From JAWKOK01 sp963848115 (GTDB taxonomy: Bacteria; Chloroflexota; Anaerolineae; Caldilineales; Caldilineaceae), in assembly GCA_963848115.1 (NCBI GenBank), contig CAWKCP010000013.1:1-64000 (forward strand): a DNA stretch of 64,000 bases. Reading direction: 5' to 3'. The notes beneath the pieces are model-generated. The model ran no database searches, had not been told where the DNA came from, and was given only the letters and a program-made list of their open reading frames with translations. Shown piece by piece: positions 39,905 to 48,183 of the stretch. Made by a program: the position numbers and the translations under genes. How positions within the stretch are numbered: position 1 is the first letter of the stretch; each line of letters begins with the position of its first letter.

Positions 39905-41026
39905 CTATCTACTCAAATCAAGCGTGATCGAGTCGGCATTCGGATACAGGATGCTCAACGAATAGCCGTATTGGACCGGGTCATAACACTCAACCAGCTT
40001 TCGGGTCGACGCCGTCTCGTTTGTTGCCACGATCTGGACAGTGCGTCCCTGTTTTTTTGCGGCCCGGACCAGCCATTCCAACGTCTGAAAATCGGGATTG
40101 TCGTGCTTGCCGTCGGCGCAGATCACGTACGTGTCGGATGTAATACGGTCAAACAACTCTGCCGTTACATTGCGCGCGCTGCCGTGGTGCGGCAGCTTGA
40201 AGATGTCGACGTGCAGCTTTCCATCTCCATCGAGCGCGCCGGCCTCGGCCAGGCCGGTCAACAGGTGGTCGCTGCGGCCATCTCCTGTCAACAGCACGCG
40301 CTTGTCATCCCCTTCAATCAGCAGCATGATGCTACTCAAATTGGGCACGCTTTTGTCCAAGGCGCGAGCGATTGTCACAGCATCACGTTCAGCATCCTCG
40401 GCCTGCCGCTGAGCCTCGAGCCATTCCGCCCATTCTTCCTGTAGGGCCAGCAATGTGCTGCGTGTCGGCCCCACGATCAAAAGACTGAGGTTGCCCAGTT
40501 GGATTGGACCATCGACGTTGTCGACGCAGACCAGGCGATCCGCCGTGTCACGAAAGTCGGGATTGATCGGGATATGCAGGCCTCTGGCCAGAGCCGTCAG
40601 TTCGTGTCCCTGGCGAATGCTGCGTGTCTGCATGTCGGTTGTAGGCATGACCCCACGTGGCAGCGTTGATTCCGTCTGCTGCTGCTCCAGGGTCCGTTCG
40701 ACAGCTGGGCCGAGGGTTTGCCCGAAGGAATTGTGCCAGATGCTTTCGATGGCAATGGTCTCAGGCTCCTCTGCTCTCCGTTGTGCAACCAGGTCGTGCA
40801 GTAGATCCAGCAGGCCATTGACGTGGTCGTCATCCACATGGCTGAGCACGGCCAGCGCCAGCGTGCCGCCAGTTGCCTTGATGCGGGTCAACTCGGCCTT
40901 GAGATGATCGTCATAGGTGCCGGACGGGCCGCCGTCGATCAACACGTAATCCGGCGCAGTGCCCAAGCCGAATTCCAGGAGTAGGCAGTCTCCGTGGGCT
41001 GCCTGTACGGCGTGTAGTTTGAACAT
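39905..41026 (-). CDS. MBL-fold metallohydrolase (ComEC/Rec2-like hydrolase domain)
   Basis: 373 residues. Metal ligands: HVDDDH at 63-68 (HxDxDH variant), LLTGDG further on and KLPHHGS near the C-terminus. The start QAAHGDCLLLEFG and VLIDGGPSGTY are typical of soluble ComEC-like MBL hydrolases. There is an insert of ~80 residues, partly helical (EEWAEWLEAQRQAEDAERDA). The family includes nucleases and phosphodiesterases. AAAGGACG precedes the ATG. As first gene of the six-gene cluster it may generate or destroy a nucleotide or nucleic-acid signal, which is inference. Confidence 0.88.
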   Translation of the reverse strand: MFKLHAVQAAHGDCLLLEFGLGTAPDYVLIDGGPSGTYDDHLKAELTRIKATGGTLALAVLSHVDDDHVNGLLDLLHDLVAQRRAEEPETIAIESIWHNSFGQTLGPAVERTLEQQQTESTLPRGVMPTTDMQTRSIRQGHELTALARGLHIPINPDFRDTADRLVCVDNVDGPIQLGNLSLLIVGPTRSTLLALQEEWAEWLEAQRQAEDAERDAVTIARALDKSVPNLSSIMLLIEGDDKRVLLTGDGRSDHLLTGLAEAGALDGDGKLHVDIFKLPHHGSARNVTAELFDRITSDTYVICADGKHDNPDFQTLEWLVRAAKKQGRTVQIVATNETASTRKLVECYDPVQYGYSLSILYPNADSITLDLSR

Positions 41027-41057
41027 TGGTCACGTCCTTTGTGTCGCGCATAGCAGC

Positions 41058-41164
41058 TTAGGCTTCTCCAAAATTAACTATACGGGAGTTGGCAAAGCCT
41101 CAAGCCATTCCAGACAAAGACCTCCTTGCCACGTATATTTATCTCTCTGGAATGGTCTTAGGGC
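41058..41164 (-). promoter_or_regulatory. Conserved ~107-bp upstream element (copy 1), before the MBL/CHAT/caspase/STAND cluster
   Basis: Strongly similar over its whole length to 52146-52251. Read on the minus strand it holds an inverted repeat (CCATTCCAG ... CTGGAATGG), then GGCTTTGCCAACTCCCGTAT and an A/T-rich stretch, ending ~32 bp before the MBL start codon. In copy 2 the same place reads TTGACA, a consensus -35. Likely a shared promoter with an upstream operator or a structured leader. Confidence 0.55.
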
Positions 41165-41297
41165 CTGCCATGAATTCTCCTTCGCCATTTGCGAAATCCG
41201 TGCAATTCGTGGCCAGGATTTACGCTGAAGGCTGAAGTGAGCTTCACCATATCGATACCTTGAGGACAGCCGCTTCGATATGAGCAATATAGCCGGT

Positions 41298-41337
41298 AGA
41301 TGGCGACAAAGTGGCGACAGAGTGGCGACAGAGTGAC
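41298..41337. repeat. Short tandem repeat, 11-bp unit
   Basis: About 3.5 units of TGGCGACAGAG in tandem. It lies in the gene-free interval 41165-41696. Neighbouring words (GCAATTCGTGGCC) are remnants of other intergenic repeats; no gene is supported there. Confidence 0.7.
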
Positions 41338-41486
41338 GGCACGGGTTGCCGGGTTTTTGTTCAGGGATGGATGCTTCATTACAGAGAAGGAGGGGAAGCT
41401 CAGAGAAACAGAGGACGGAGAACGGCTGCCACACCCCGCAAACAATTCGGGGTGTTCAAGATGAGTTGAGCATTCGGGTAGCCGCA

Positions 41487-41547
41487 GCCTGAGCGTGTCG
41501 AAGGCGTAGGCGGGTTGATCCGGCTTCGATACTTCGACAGGCTAAGC
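41487..41547. repeat. Palindromic repeat, CTTCGACAGGCT family
   Basis: AGCCTGAGCGTGTCGAAG (41487-41504) and CTTCGACAGGCTAAGC (41532-41547) form an imperfect inverted repeat of a very common bacterial intergenic type, upstream of the SDR gene. Confidence 0.6.
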
Positions 41548-41696
41548 ACCGGCCAAGCTCAGCCTGCGCAACTTCCTAACCCCAGTAGTGGCCGCCCTTG
41601 GCGGAAAGTGCGCTGAATGGGTATGATGCTTGTCTCACCGTTGACCGTGGCGAGGCCAACTAAGTTTTTCGAAGACAGATCATTCAGGAGAAACCC

Positions 41697-42426
41697 ATGA
41701 GACAACCACTTGCCGACAAAGTCGTGATCATTACCGGAGGAAGCTCGGGCATCGGCGCGGCCCGCGGCGCGGCTGCTGGTCGAGGATGGGGCCAAGGTCG
41801 TGTTGGCGGCGCGCTCGGCCGATAGACTGGCCTCACTGGCTGCGGAGCTCGGTCCGGCGGCGTTGGCTTTGACAATTGACGTGACTGTTGGGAGTGACGT
41901 CAAACAGATGGTCGAGCGTACGCTGGCTCACTTTGGCCGTGTCGACGTACTCTTCGCCAACGCTGGCATCTACATTCCGGGGCAAGTTTCTGAGGGCGAT
42001 CCCGACGCCTGGGCCACGTTGATGGACGTCAACGTCGACGGCGTGTTGCGCTGCGTGCATGCCGTACTGCCGCATATGCTTGAACAGCGTTCGGGCGACA
42101 TTCTGGTTACCAGTTCCATTTCGGGGCACAAAGATATCCACTGGGAGCCGATCTACAGCGCGTCCAAGCACGCAATCCAGACCTTCGTCCACACGCTGCG
42201 GCGCCAGGTAGCTGCAGCGGGCATCCGGGTCGGATCGATTGCGCCGGGTATGGTTGCTAACGAGCTGTGGGGCTTCACCGAGCAGGCGGCCATCGACGAG
42301 ATGGTCGCCAAGCACGCCAGCCTGCGCTCGGAAGATGTGGCGGAGGCCGTGCTCTTCATGATTGCCCAGCCGCCCCATGTGACCATTCGTGATCTGGTGA
42401 TGTTGCCGCAGAATCAGGATCTGTAG
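41697..42426 (+). CDS. Short-chain dehydrogenase/reductase (one frameshift near N-terminus)
   Basis: About 243 residues after joining. The start (ATG 41697, CAGGAG upstream) gives KVVIITGGSSGIGAA with the TGxxxGIG NAD(P) motif. The frame then changes near 41765 and continues ARLLVEDGAKVVLAARSADR in the frame ending at 42426. The remaining hallmarks are present: FANAGI (NAG), SSISG and the catalytic YSASKHA (Tyr and Lys). It reduces or oxidises an alcohol/carbonyl substrate with NAD(P)H; the substrate is not evident. It stands alone on the plus strand between minus-strand clusters. Confidence 0.87.
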
Positions 42427-42457
42427 ACCAGGGTTTCGGGTGGACCCGTTTGACATT

Positions 42458-42540
42458 CGATCCACGGAGGAGCACGAAGAGGCACGAAGGAAAGCCAATA
42501 TCCTTCGTGCCTCTTCGTGCTCTTTCGTGGATCGCTTTTT
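42458..42540. repeat. Palindromic repeat, CACGAAGAGGCACGAAG family (copy 2), possible terminator
   Basis: Arms 42458-42491 and 42501-42534 are 34 bp long with two mismatches (core GAGCACGAAGAGGCACGAAG) and a 9-nt loop, followed by CTTTTTT. It matches the repeat at 8731-8825. The T-run makes it a plausible terminator for the SDR gene. Confidence 0.8.
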
Positions 42541-42557
42541 TCTACCGTCGGCGTTTG

Positions 42558-45500
42558 CTAGTCGACGCCATGCCCGTCCTGCAGCCAGCCGGACACGATC
42601 ACATCATCGCAACCGTCAATCGATTGGGCCAGATGTTGTTGAAGCGCCTCAGGTACATCTGCACGCGGATCCTGAGCGTAGATCAGCGGCGCATGGGCAT
42701 CCCCTGATCCCTTTTCTCCGGTGAACGGATTGACCGAGACTTCCCGGCTGTGTTTGGCGGCAATGCCTTCCCGCCGATGCCAGACCTTCTCGTTGCGGTC
42801 ATAGATCACCTGGCTGGATGAACCGGTTGCCTTGACCAGTTCATAGATGTGGGTCACTTTGTTGCGCTTTTCCAATAGGGCGACGGCTAGCGTGTGCCGT
42901 TCTTTTTGGCTGAGTGCAGACACGCCGTCCGCTGCCAGGCGTCTGCGTTGGGCCGGCGTCGCAATCTCTTCCAGAAGCGCCAGCAAAGCATCGTCCAGTT
43001 CGACTCCTTTGTCCTCTTCAGTCGTTGGGTCCGTGTCGCTTTCCGTTTCAGCCAGTAGATGATGACCGACCAGGATGGTCAACAACCGATAGCAATCATT
43101 GTTCCAGGAATGCCAGGCGCGGATGGCACGGCCGCGCAGTTGCTGCCAGGCTGTGACGTTGCGCGTAGCCGTGGCGTCGATCAGCAGGTTGGGCTGGATC
43201 ACATTCCATCCGGTGCGCGCCCAATTGGAGACGATGGCCAGGTTTACCGGCAGCGACGCCTGGTCGACAATTCGGGCAGTGAGATCGTACATTAGCTGTT
43301 TTCGTTGCGAGCCGGAAGGCATGGTGACGACGAAGAACTTGCGGCGGGCGCCGCTTACCTGCTCAACCTCGGCGACGTGGGCTTCCTGGAAGTGTACGGC
43401 AAGCAGACCATAGTCAAACAGGGTGCCGATCAGCCGTTTCAGATGCACATTGCGGCGATCCAGTCGCGCCAGCAGACGATCGCCACTCATGCCCAGGCCC
43501 ATCCGCTTCACCATACGGCGAACTGGGCGCAACACGTCGTGGTTGAAGACGGCGGGACGCGCCGCATGCATGTGCTCCAAGGTCGGCACGAACTTGTCGA
43601 ATCTGTTCGTGAATTCGGTCTGTAGCTGTGCTTGATCTGCTTCGGAGAGATCCAGGCCCGAAACAAGCAGATTGAAGATGGATTTGGCCACCTCGTCCTG
43701 CATCAACTCGGTACGGATGTAGTCAGCGATGCGAACCGTCAATGGATCATCGGGATCGTAGGACAAATACATCTCATTGGAGAGCGCCGCCATCACGGTG
43801 AAGCGTTCATCGCCCAGCATTTCGCTGAAGAGGCCGGCCAGGCCCTGATAGCCGGGGACACTGATTCCATGCCGCCAGGGAATGTGGCGTCCACTGTCGA
43901 AGATGATGGTGCCGCTGATCTTGCGGGTGGCCTGTTCGGCTTCGATGATGGCTTTGATGGTGGCGACCCGTCCCTCGCCCGTGCGCAGATACCATTCACT
44001 CAGGCCGTCGTAGAGACCGGCAATGGTTGTGGCCAGGAGATCCTTGGCGACCTCGGATCGGGCGCTTACGGCAACGCCGGACTGGGGCAGAGCCGCCAGC
44101 TGTTGGGCATCCAGCACTGACGTGAAGCCCTCGGCGTGTAGGCGTGCCAGCGTTTTGGGCAGATAGACCAGCGTTGCCAGTTCTGACTTCACGGCTTCTA
44201 GTTCGTTTACGAGGGCGTTGAAGGCTGCCGCATCTGCACTGCACTCGCGCACCAGATCGAGATCGGTCCAACCATGGGCGATCTGTAGAATGGTGACCAA
44301 TCGGGCTTCGGTGATCTTTAGCCCCTCTGTGCCGGCTTCCCATTCGTTGAATCGCTTTCCAATCGCCGCCTGCCAGTCTGATCTCCCCCGGTACATGCCG
44401 AGCACATCATGGCCGAGGGCGATCCGTCTCTCCGTCGGGATATCGGCAAAAAGTTGACGTAGGCGTTCCGCCCCCAACAGATCGAAGTAGAAGTGTAGGC
44501 CATCCTTGTACGCCTCAAGCAACTCTCGAATGCGGCCCTCTCGTTGCGAGTAGGCAAATGGTACGCCCATCTCAGCGAAGGGAGCGACGAATCCGGCCGC
44601 CACCAGATCGTCCATGGGCACGCCGTAGGAAAGCTGAAGCCCAAGCGTTTCGAAACGGCCTCGATAGGCTTCCGCCGTGCCGGAGAAGCCGATGAGGCTG
44701 CGCAGACTCGTGTCTTGCTGCCAGCTGACCAGTAAACGTGTGACGTCTGCGGTCACGCTGTGCATGTCCTCGGCCACCTTGTGGACCTCGTCCAGGATGA
44801 TATGCTGGACATCGGCTTGCTGAAGAAATTCTTCGACTGATTGGGCGTCAAAGCCGCCCTTGCCCGTCGGTGAGCCCAATTGTGAGAGCGCGGCATAGGT
44901 GACGAGGACGATCGCCGGATGTCGCCCGGTCAACTGCTGATAGTGGTAGAGGTCGGCGGGCGTGCCAGCAAAGATGATCTCCGGCGGCAGTTGCAGGCCG
45001 ATGGGGTTATAGCAGAGTTCGTCGATCCATTGCTGCTGGTAGTTGTTGGTCGGCACTGCCACCAGAATCGAATGGCCGATCGACAGGGTGCGTAGCCAAT
45101 CCTGGATACACATCATGCCGATGAGGGTCTTGCCGCTGCCGGTGGGCGCTTCGATGATCTGACTCTGATAGACGCCTCGTCGAAAGGCATCGAATGCGGC
45201 ATGCTGATAGGGGCGTGGGTAAGGTGAGTGCAGCAGGTCGTTAAACCGCCAGGTGGTGGTCCCGGCTACACTGGTGTCGACCAACATGTGAACGGTATTG
45301 AGAAAAAGTTCGGTTGTGTGGGGATCCCGATGCCCGGTGAGTTCCGAGAAGTCCGCCCTGAATGCCGTAGCCCGTTCGTCAATCGATTCCAACGATCCGT
45401 AGCCGGCCTCAGCAAATCGTGCGAAGAATGTCCTGCCGATCAGCGCGCGCAGGCCCGCCACATCCTTGTCCAACTCGATGTAGGCGCGATTGGTGCGTAC

Positions 45501-45995
45501 ATATCCATCATCCTCAGCCTCCACGTGCTGGGCCCGGGCCAATGTTTGCAGATGTTGGTGCACGTGATCTTCAGCAATACTGCCTAGCAGATCGAGATGG
45601 TTGGCCCGTTGATGTATGTCTGTGGGTGGGAGGGCAGGCGGCGTTTCCGCCAGCACGCGCATGACCAGATCGCGCACAAAATCGTCACGGCTGTGCTCGC
45701 TCAGTGCCAGCGGCAACGGGATTGTGTGGGGCGCAGTTCGATGCATCTGCATCATGCCCCGGTGCAGCGAGAGTAGGTTGTGCAGGGCGATCTGTACCAA
45801 CGCTTCATCCTGACGGTGCAGACCGCTGTTGAGCACACGCAGGGTACGCCCATGGTAGCCGGCCAGGCGATAGAACGCAGACCGTTGGCGGTCGGCTCGC
45901 CCTGCTTCGACTGCTGCCTGGAAGCGACTGAGCGCCAGTTCAACCAGGCCCTGGGCCTGCCAATACGCCTTGTGGGGATGGGGCTTGCCGGTCAT
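42558..45995 (-). CDS. Large superfamily 2 DEAD/DEAH-like helicase/ATPase
   Basis: 1145 residues. An uncharacterised helical N-terminal ~265 residues precedes the helicase core. Motif I APTGSGKT is at 283-290, motif II is DEVH at 402-405 (IILDEVHKVA), GFSGTAEAY is motif III-like, and motif VI is QLRGRAIRAW near 950-960. Over 350 residues of helical insert separate the two RecA-like domains (about 560-860). A C-terminal ~180-residue tail follows. No nuclease or methylase motif was seen. The start lies 4 bp after the receiver-protein stop, so the two are translationally coupled. Large helicases of this build occur in defence and repair loci, but the family is not identified. Confidence 0.88.
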   Translation of the reverse strand: MTGKPHPHKAYWQAQGLVELALSRFQAAVEAGRADRQRSAFYRLAGYHGRTLRVLNSGLHRQDEALVQIALHNLLSLHRGMMQMHRTAPHTIPLPLALSEHSRDDFVRDLVMRVLAETPPALPPTDIHQRANHLDLLGSIAEDHVHQHLQTLARAQHVEAEDDGYVRTNRAYIELDKDVAGLRALIGRTFFARFAEAGYGSLESIDERATAFRADFSELTGHRDPHTTELFLNTVHMLVDTSVAGTTTWRFNDLLHSPYPRPYQHAAFDAFRRGVYQSQIIEAPTGSGKTLIGMMCIQDWLRTLSIGHSILVAVPTNNYQQQWIDELCYNPIGLQLPPEIIFAGTPADLYHYQQLTGRHPAIVLVTYAALSQLGSPTGKGGFDAQSVEEFLQQADVQHIILDEVHKVAEDMHSVTADVTRLLVSWQQDTSLRSLIGFSGTAEAYRGRFETLGLQLSYGVPMDDLVAAGFVAPFAEMGVPFAYSQREGRIRELLEAYKDGLHFYFDLLGAERLRQLFADIPTERRIALGHDVLGMYRGRSDWQAAIGKRFNEWEAGTEGLKITEARLVTILQIAHGWTDLDLVRECSADAAAFNALVNELEAVKSELATLVYLPKTLARLHAEGFTSVLDAQQLAALPQSGVAVSARSEVAKDLLATTIAGLYDGLSEWYLRTGEGRVATIKAIIEAEQATRKISGTIIFDSGRHIPWRHGISVPGYQGLAGLFSEMLGDERFTVMAALSNEMYLSYDPDDPLTVRIADYIRTELMQDEVAKSIFNLLVSGLDLSEADQAQLQTEFTNRFDKFVPTLEHMHAARPAVFNHDVLRPVRRMVKRMGLGMSGDRLLARLDRRNVHLKRLIGTLFDYGLLAVHFQEAHVAEVEQVSGARRKFFVVTMPSGSQRKQLMYDLTARIVDQASLPVNLAIVSNWARTGWNVIQPNLLIDATATRNVTAWQQLRGRAIRAWHSWNNDCYRLLTILVGHHLLAETESDTDPTTEEDKGVELDDALLALLEEIATPAQRRRLAADGVSALSQKERHTLAVALLEKRNKVTHIYELVKATGSSSQVIYDRNEKVWHRREGIAAKHSREVSVNPFTGEKGSGDAHAPLIYAQDPRADVPEALQQHLAQSIDGCDDVIVSGWLQDGHGVD

Positions 45996-45999
45996 GATC

Positions 46000-46410
46000 T
46001 TACCTTTCCTGGTCTGTAGGGTCGGCCAACACAGCTTCCGCCAACCCCGCTCGGATCAGGTTGACACGGATACGCTCCAGCAAGCCCTGCGGACTGAATG
46101 GCTTGGTCACATAGTCGACAGCCCCGGCAGAGAGTGCAGCGGCAATCTCCTCATCCGCAGTCTTGCCGGACAGAACCAGCGTCAGTGGCTGGGACGATTT
46201 GTCTGCCCCGAGGCGAGAGAGCAGATCGATTCCATCCACATCCGGAAGCAGAAGCTCGGTGATGACCAGATCCGGCTGCTCTATTTCGGCGAGTGCAAGG
46301 GCCTCCTGGCCGTCTCTGGCCTGGGCAACTTCATATCCTGCGCCATTGAGCTTGATGCGTAAGAGGCGCAGTACGTCGTTATCTTCATCCACGATCAGTA
46401 TCTTGGTCAT
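46000..46410 (-). CDS. Stand-alone receiver-domain protein with Glu at the phospho-acceptor site
   Basis: 136 residues from the ATG at 46410; an in-frame ATG at 46437 is less likely. A CheY-like fold is clear: acidic pair in LIVDEDND (Asp8, Asp10), switch Ser81 in LVLSGK, and Lys103 in YVTKPFSP. The phospho-acceptor position, normally Asp, is Glu52 (LVITELLLP; codon GAG). In several receivers Asp-to-Glu mimics the phosphorylated state, so this may be a constitutively 'on' adaptor. A C-terminal helix of ~20 residues extends past the domain. It sits 4 bp upstream of the helicase gene and has no DNA-binding domain, so it may regulate or dock onto the helicase. Confidence 0.9.
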   Translation of the reverse strand: MTKILIVDEDNDVLRLLRIKLNGAGYEVAQARDGQEALALAEIEQPDLVITELLLPDVDGIDLLSRLGADKSSQPLTLVLSGKTADEEIAAALSAGAVDYVTKPFSPQGLLERIRVNLIRAGLAEAVLADPTDQER

Positions 46411-46588
46411 CTCTTCCCTCTCCCTGTTTGACGGCAAACGAACCCCTCAATCCGGATAGCGCATCCGGGGCACTCCATACAATGAAACGGCCGGGTTCAA
46501 CCTTGTATACCAGATCCAGGCCATGGAAGCCAAGTTGCGGTACCAGCGCGAGTGCCGCCGTGCCATGCCTGCGAAAGGGCCGTTGCAT
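46385..46588 (-). CDS. Possible small protein overlapping the receiver gene start (doubtful)
   Basis: 67 codons with a protein-like middle (AALALVPQLGFHGLDLVYKV, then PGRFIVWSAPDAL). It overlaps the receiver gene by ~25 bp in another frame. No ribosome site is visible, and the frame is closed above it. It could be a real small gene or the end of a decayed one. The interval 46411-46799 otherwise holds only the dehydrogenase promoter area. Confidence 0.3.
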   Translation of the reverse strand: MQRPFRRHGTAALALVPQLGFHGLDLVYKVEPGRFIVWSAPDALSGLRGSFAVKQGEGRDDQDTDRG

Positions 46589-46799
46589 GCTTTACCATCC
46601 GCGGCAGAACCAGCGCCCGCCCATCAGCACGACCACCGACGGGTGCCTGTCGCACAGGCTGCTGCCAGTAGTTCCTGTTGTGTGTTGGGTAGATCGAGAA
46701 TTGTGCTGAAAATTACGGCATGATTGGCAGAATTGACCTACACTTTTGATTTGGACAATATATTGTGACAATATTGCATTTAGAGCGGGAGTCTTGGAA

Positions 46800-47843
46800 A
46801 TGACGGCAGAGCAGATAGTTGACATTCAGCCCTCTCGGCAAGTCGAAAACGAGACGCACAATGTTACATTGAGTACGGAGAAGATGGTGCAGGGATATCG
46901 TTCCATGCTCCTAATCCGTCGCGTCGAAGAGTCGTTGTTAGAACTGGCCGAGTCCGGCCAGATTGGGGGCGCAATGCACACGGCGATTGGTCATGAAGCC
47001 AACGCAATTGGTATGGCGGCTGCTTTGCGTCCAACTGACTACGTAACATGCACATATCGCGGTCATCATCATGCCCTGGCACGTGGCATGGATCCCAAAG
47101 CTGCCATCGCCGAGGTGCTTGGCAAGTCAGACGGCTTCGCCAAGGGCAAAGGCGGCTCCATGCATTTTGTGGACCCATCCATCGGCATGATGGGGGCCAA
47201 TGGCATCGTCGGTGCGCAGGTTCCACAGGCCGCCGGTTTGGCGCTGGCCAGCAAGCTGCGCGAAGAAGATCGAGTGGCGATCACTTTCTTTGGAGACGGC
47301 GCGATCTTCCAGGGCGTGATGCACGAAACCTTCAATATGGCCCAGAAGTGGAAACTCCCGGTCATCTTCTACTGCGAGAACAATCGCTACTCGGAGATGA
47401 CCCCAATTGACAGCACTTCGTCGGTTGACGAGCTTTATCGCTTTGTGCACGCCTACGGAATGTACAGCGTACAGATCAACGGCAACGATGTGGAGGAAGT
47501 CTATCAGGCCGTCTCCGCTGCCGCCGAGCGTGCGAGAGCCGGTGAAGGACCGACCTTCATCGAAGGGCTGACCTATCGCCTGGCGGGTCATATGGCCGGT
47601 GACCTGGAGACCTATCGCACGCCAGAAGAGATCGACGAGGAGCGACGTCGAGAGCCATTGGTCCTACTCAGGCAGCGACTGCTGGACGATGGGGCTTCTG
47701 AGGCGGAACTGGAGAAGATCGAGGCAGAAGTTGAGGCCGAGGTTTCCGAAGCCATCGAGTTCGCCGTGGCGAGCCCATGGCCCGAATCTGAGCGAGACAT
47801 ATACGGACGTCTATGCGCCGTAGAAAGGATCAGCCACAGATGA
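46800..47843 (+). CDS. pdhA: 2-oxoacid (pyruvate/acetoin-type) dehydrogenase E1 component, alpha subunit
   Basis: 347 residues. Thiamine-diphosphate/Mg site: GDGAIFQGVMHETFNMA with the closing NN in CENNRYSE (residues 165-195). MHTAIGHEANAIG and CTYRGHHHALARG are typical of PdhA/AcoA. With E1beta it forms the alpha2beta2 decarboxylase that passes the acyl group to lipoyl-E2. The ATG at 46800 follows GGGAG with 7-nt spacing; the frame is open from 46746 without support. The last residues (ISHR) and stop are encoded by the first CACAGATGA of the inserted repeat, so the native C-terminus was probably altered by the repeat. Confidence 0.93.
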   Translation: MTAEQIVDIQPSRQVENETHNVTLSTEKMVQGYRSMLLIRRVEESLLELAESGQIGGAMHTAIGHEANAIGMAAALRPTDYVTCTYRGHHHALARGMDPKAAIAEVLGKSDGFAKGKGGSMHFVDPSIGMMGANGIVGAQVPQAAGLALASKLREEDRVAITFFGDGAIFQGVMHETFNMAQKWKLPVIFYCENNRYSEMTPIDSTSSVDELYRFVHAYGMYSVQINGNDVEEVYQAVSAAAERARAGEGPTFIEGLTYRLAGHMAGDLETYRTPEEIDEERRREPLVLLRQRLLDDGASEAELEKIEAEVEAEVSEAIEFAVASPWPESERDIYGRLCAVERISHR

Positions 47844-48100
47844 CTCCACTGAAAGAACAGAAAATTAGCCACAGATGGACACAGATAAACGCAGATGAAG
47901 AGCATTTTTCTCCGCTTTTCCTCTGTGAACTCTGTGCCCCCTCCGTGCCTCCGTGGTGAACTTGACCTTTTTGCAGTAGAGCCACAGATTTCCACAGATG
48001 AAGTCGGATAGCCACAGATAAAACCTGATGGCACAAGAATGACTCGAATATCATCTGTGAGTATCATTTATCCATCTGTGGAAATCTGTGGCAAGAAGTG
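47832..48100. repeat. CACAGAT-type repeat (copy 2) inserted between E1alpha and E1beta genes
   Basis: Several CCACAGAT words on the left (GCCACAGATGGACACAGAT), CTCTGTG/CTCCGTG words in the middle, and a closing ATCCATCTGTGGAAATCTGT that is complementary to CCACAGATTTCCACAGAT. It matches the composition of 19141-19340. The 340-bp gap splits an operon normally spaced by a few bases. Confidence 0.75.
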
Positions 48101-48183
48101 CCTTTTGCACTATGACCTAAGATCACCCGTGGCCCATATTGATGTGTGCTACAGACAAATTTGACAGCGAGGCCCGTATAAAA

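Noticed and set aside
46752..46780. Rex- or FNR-like operator before the dehydrogenase operon
   Set aside because: ACAATATATTGTGACAATAT has symmetry but matches neither consensus well; A/T-rich promoter DNA gives such patterns by chance.
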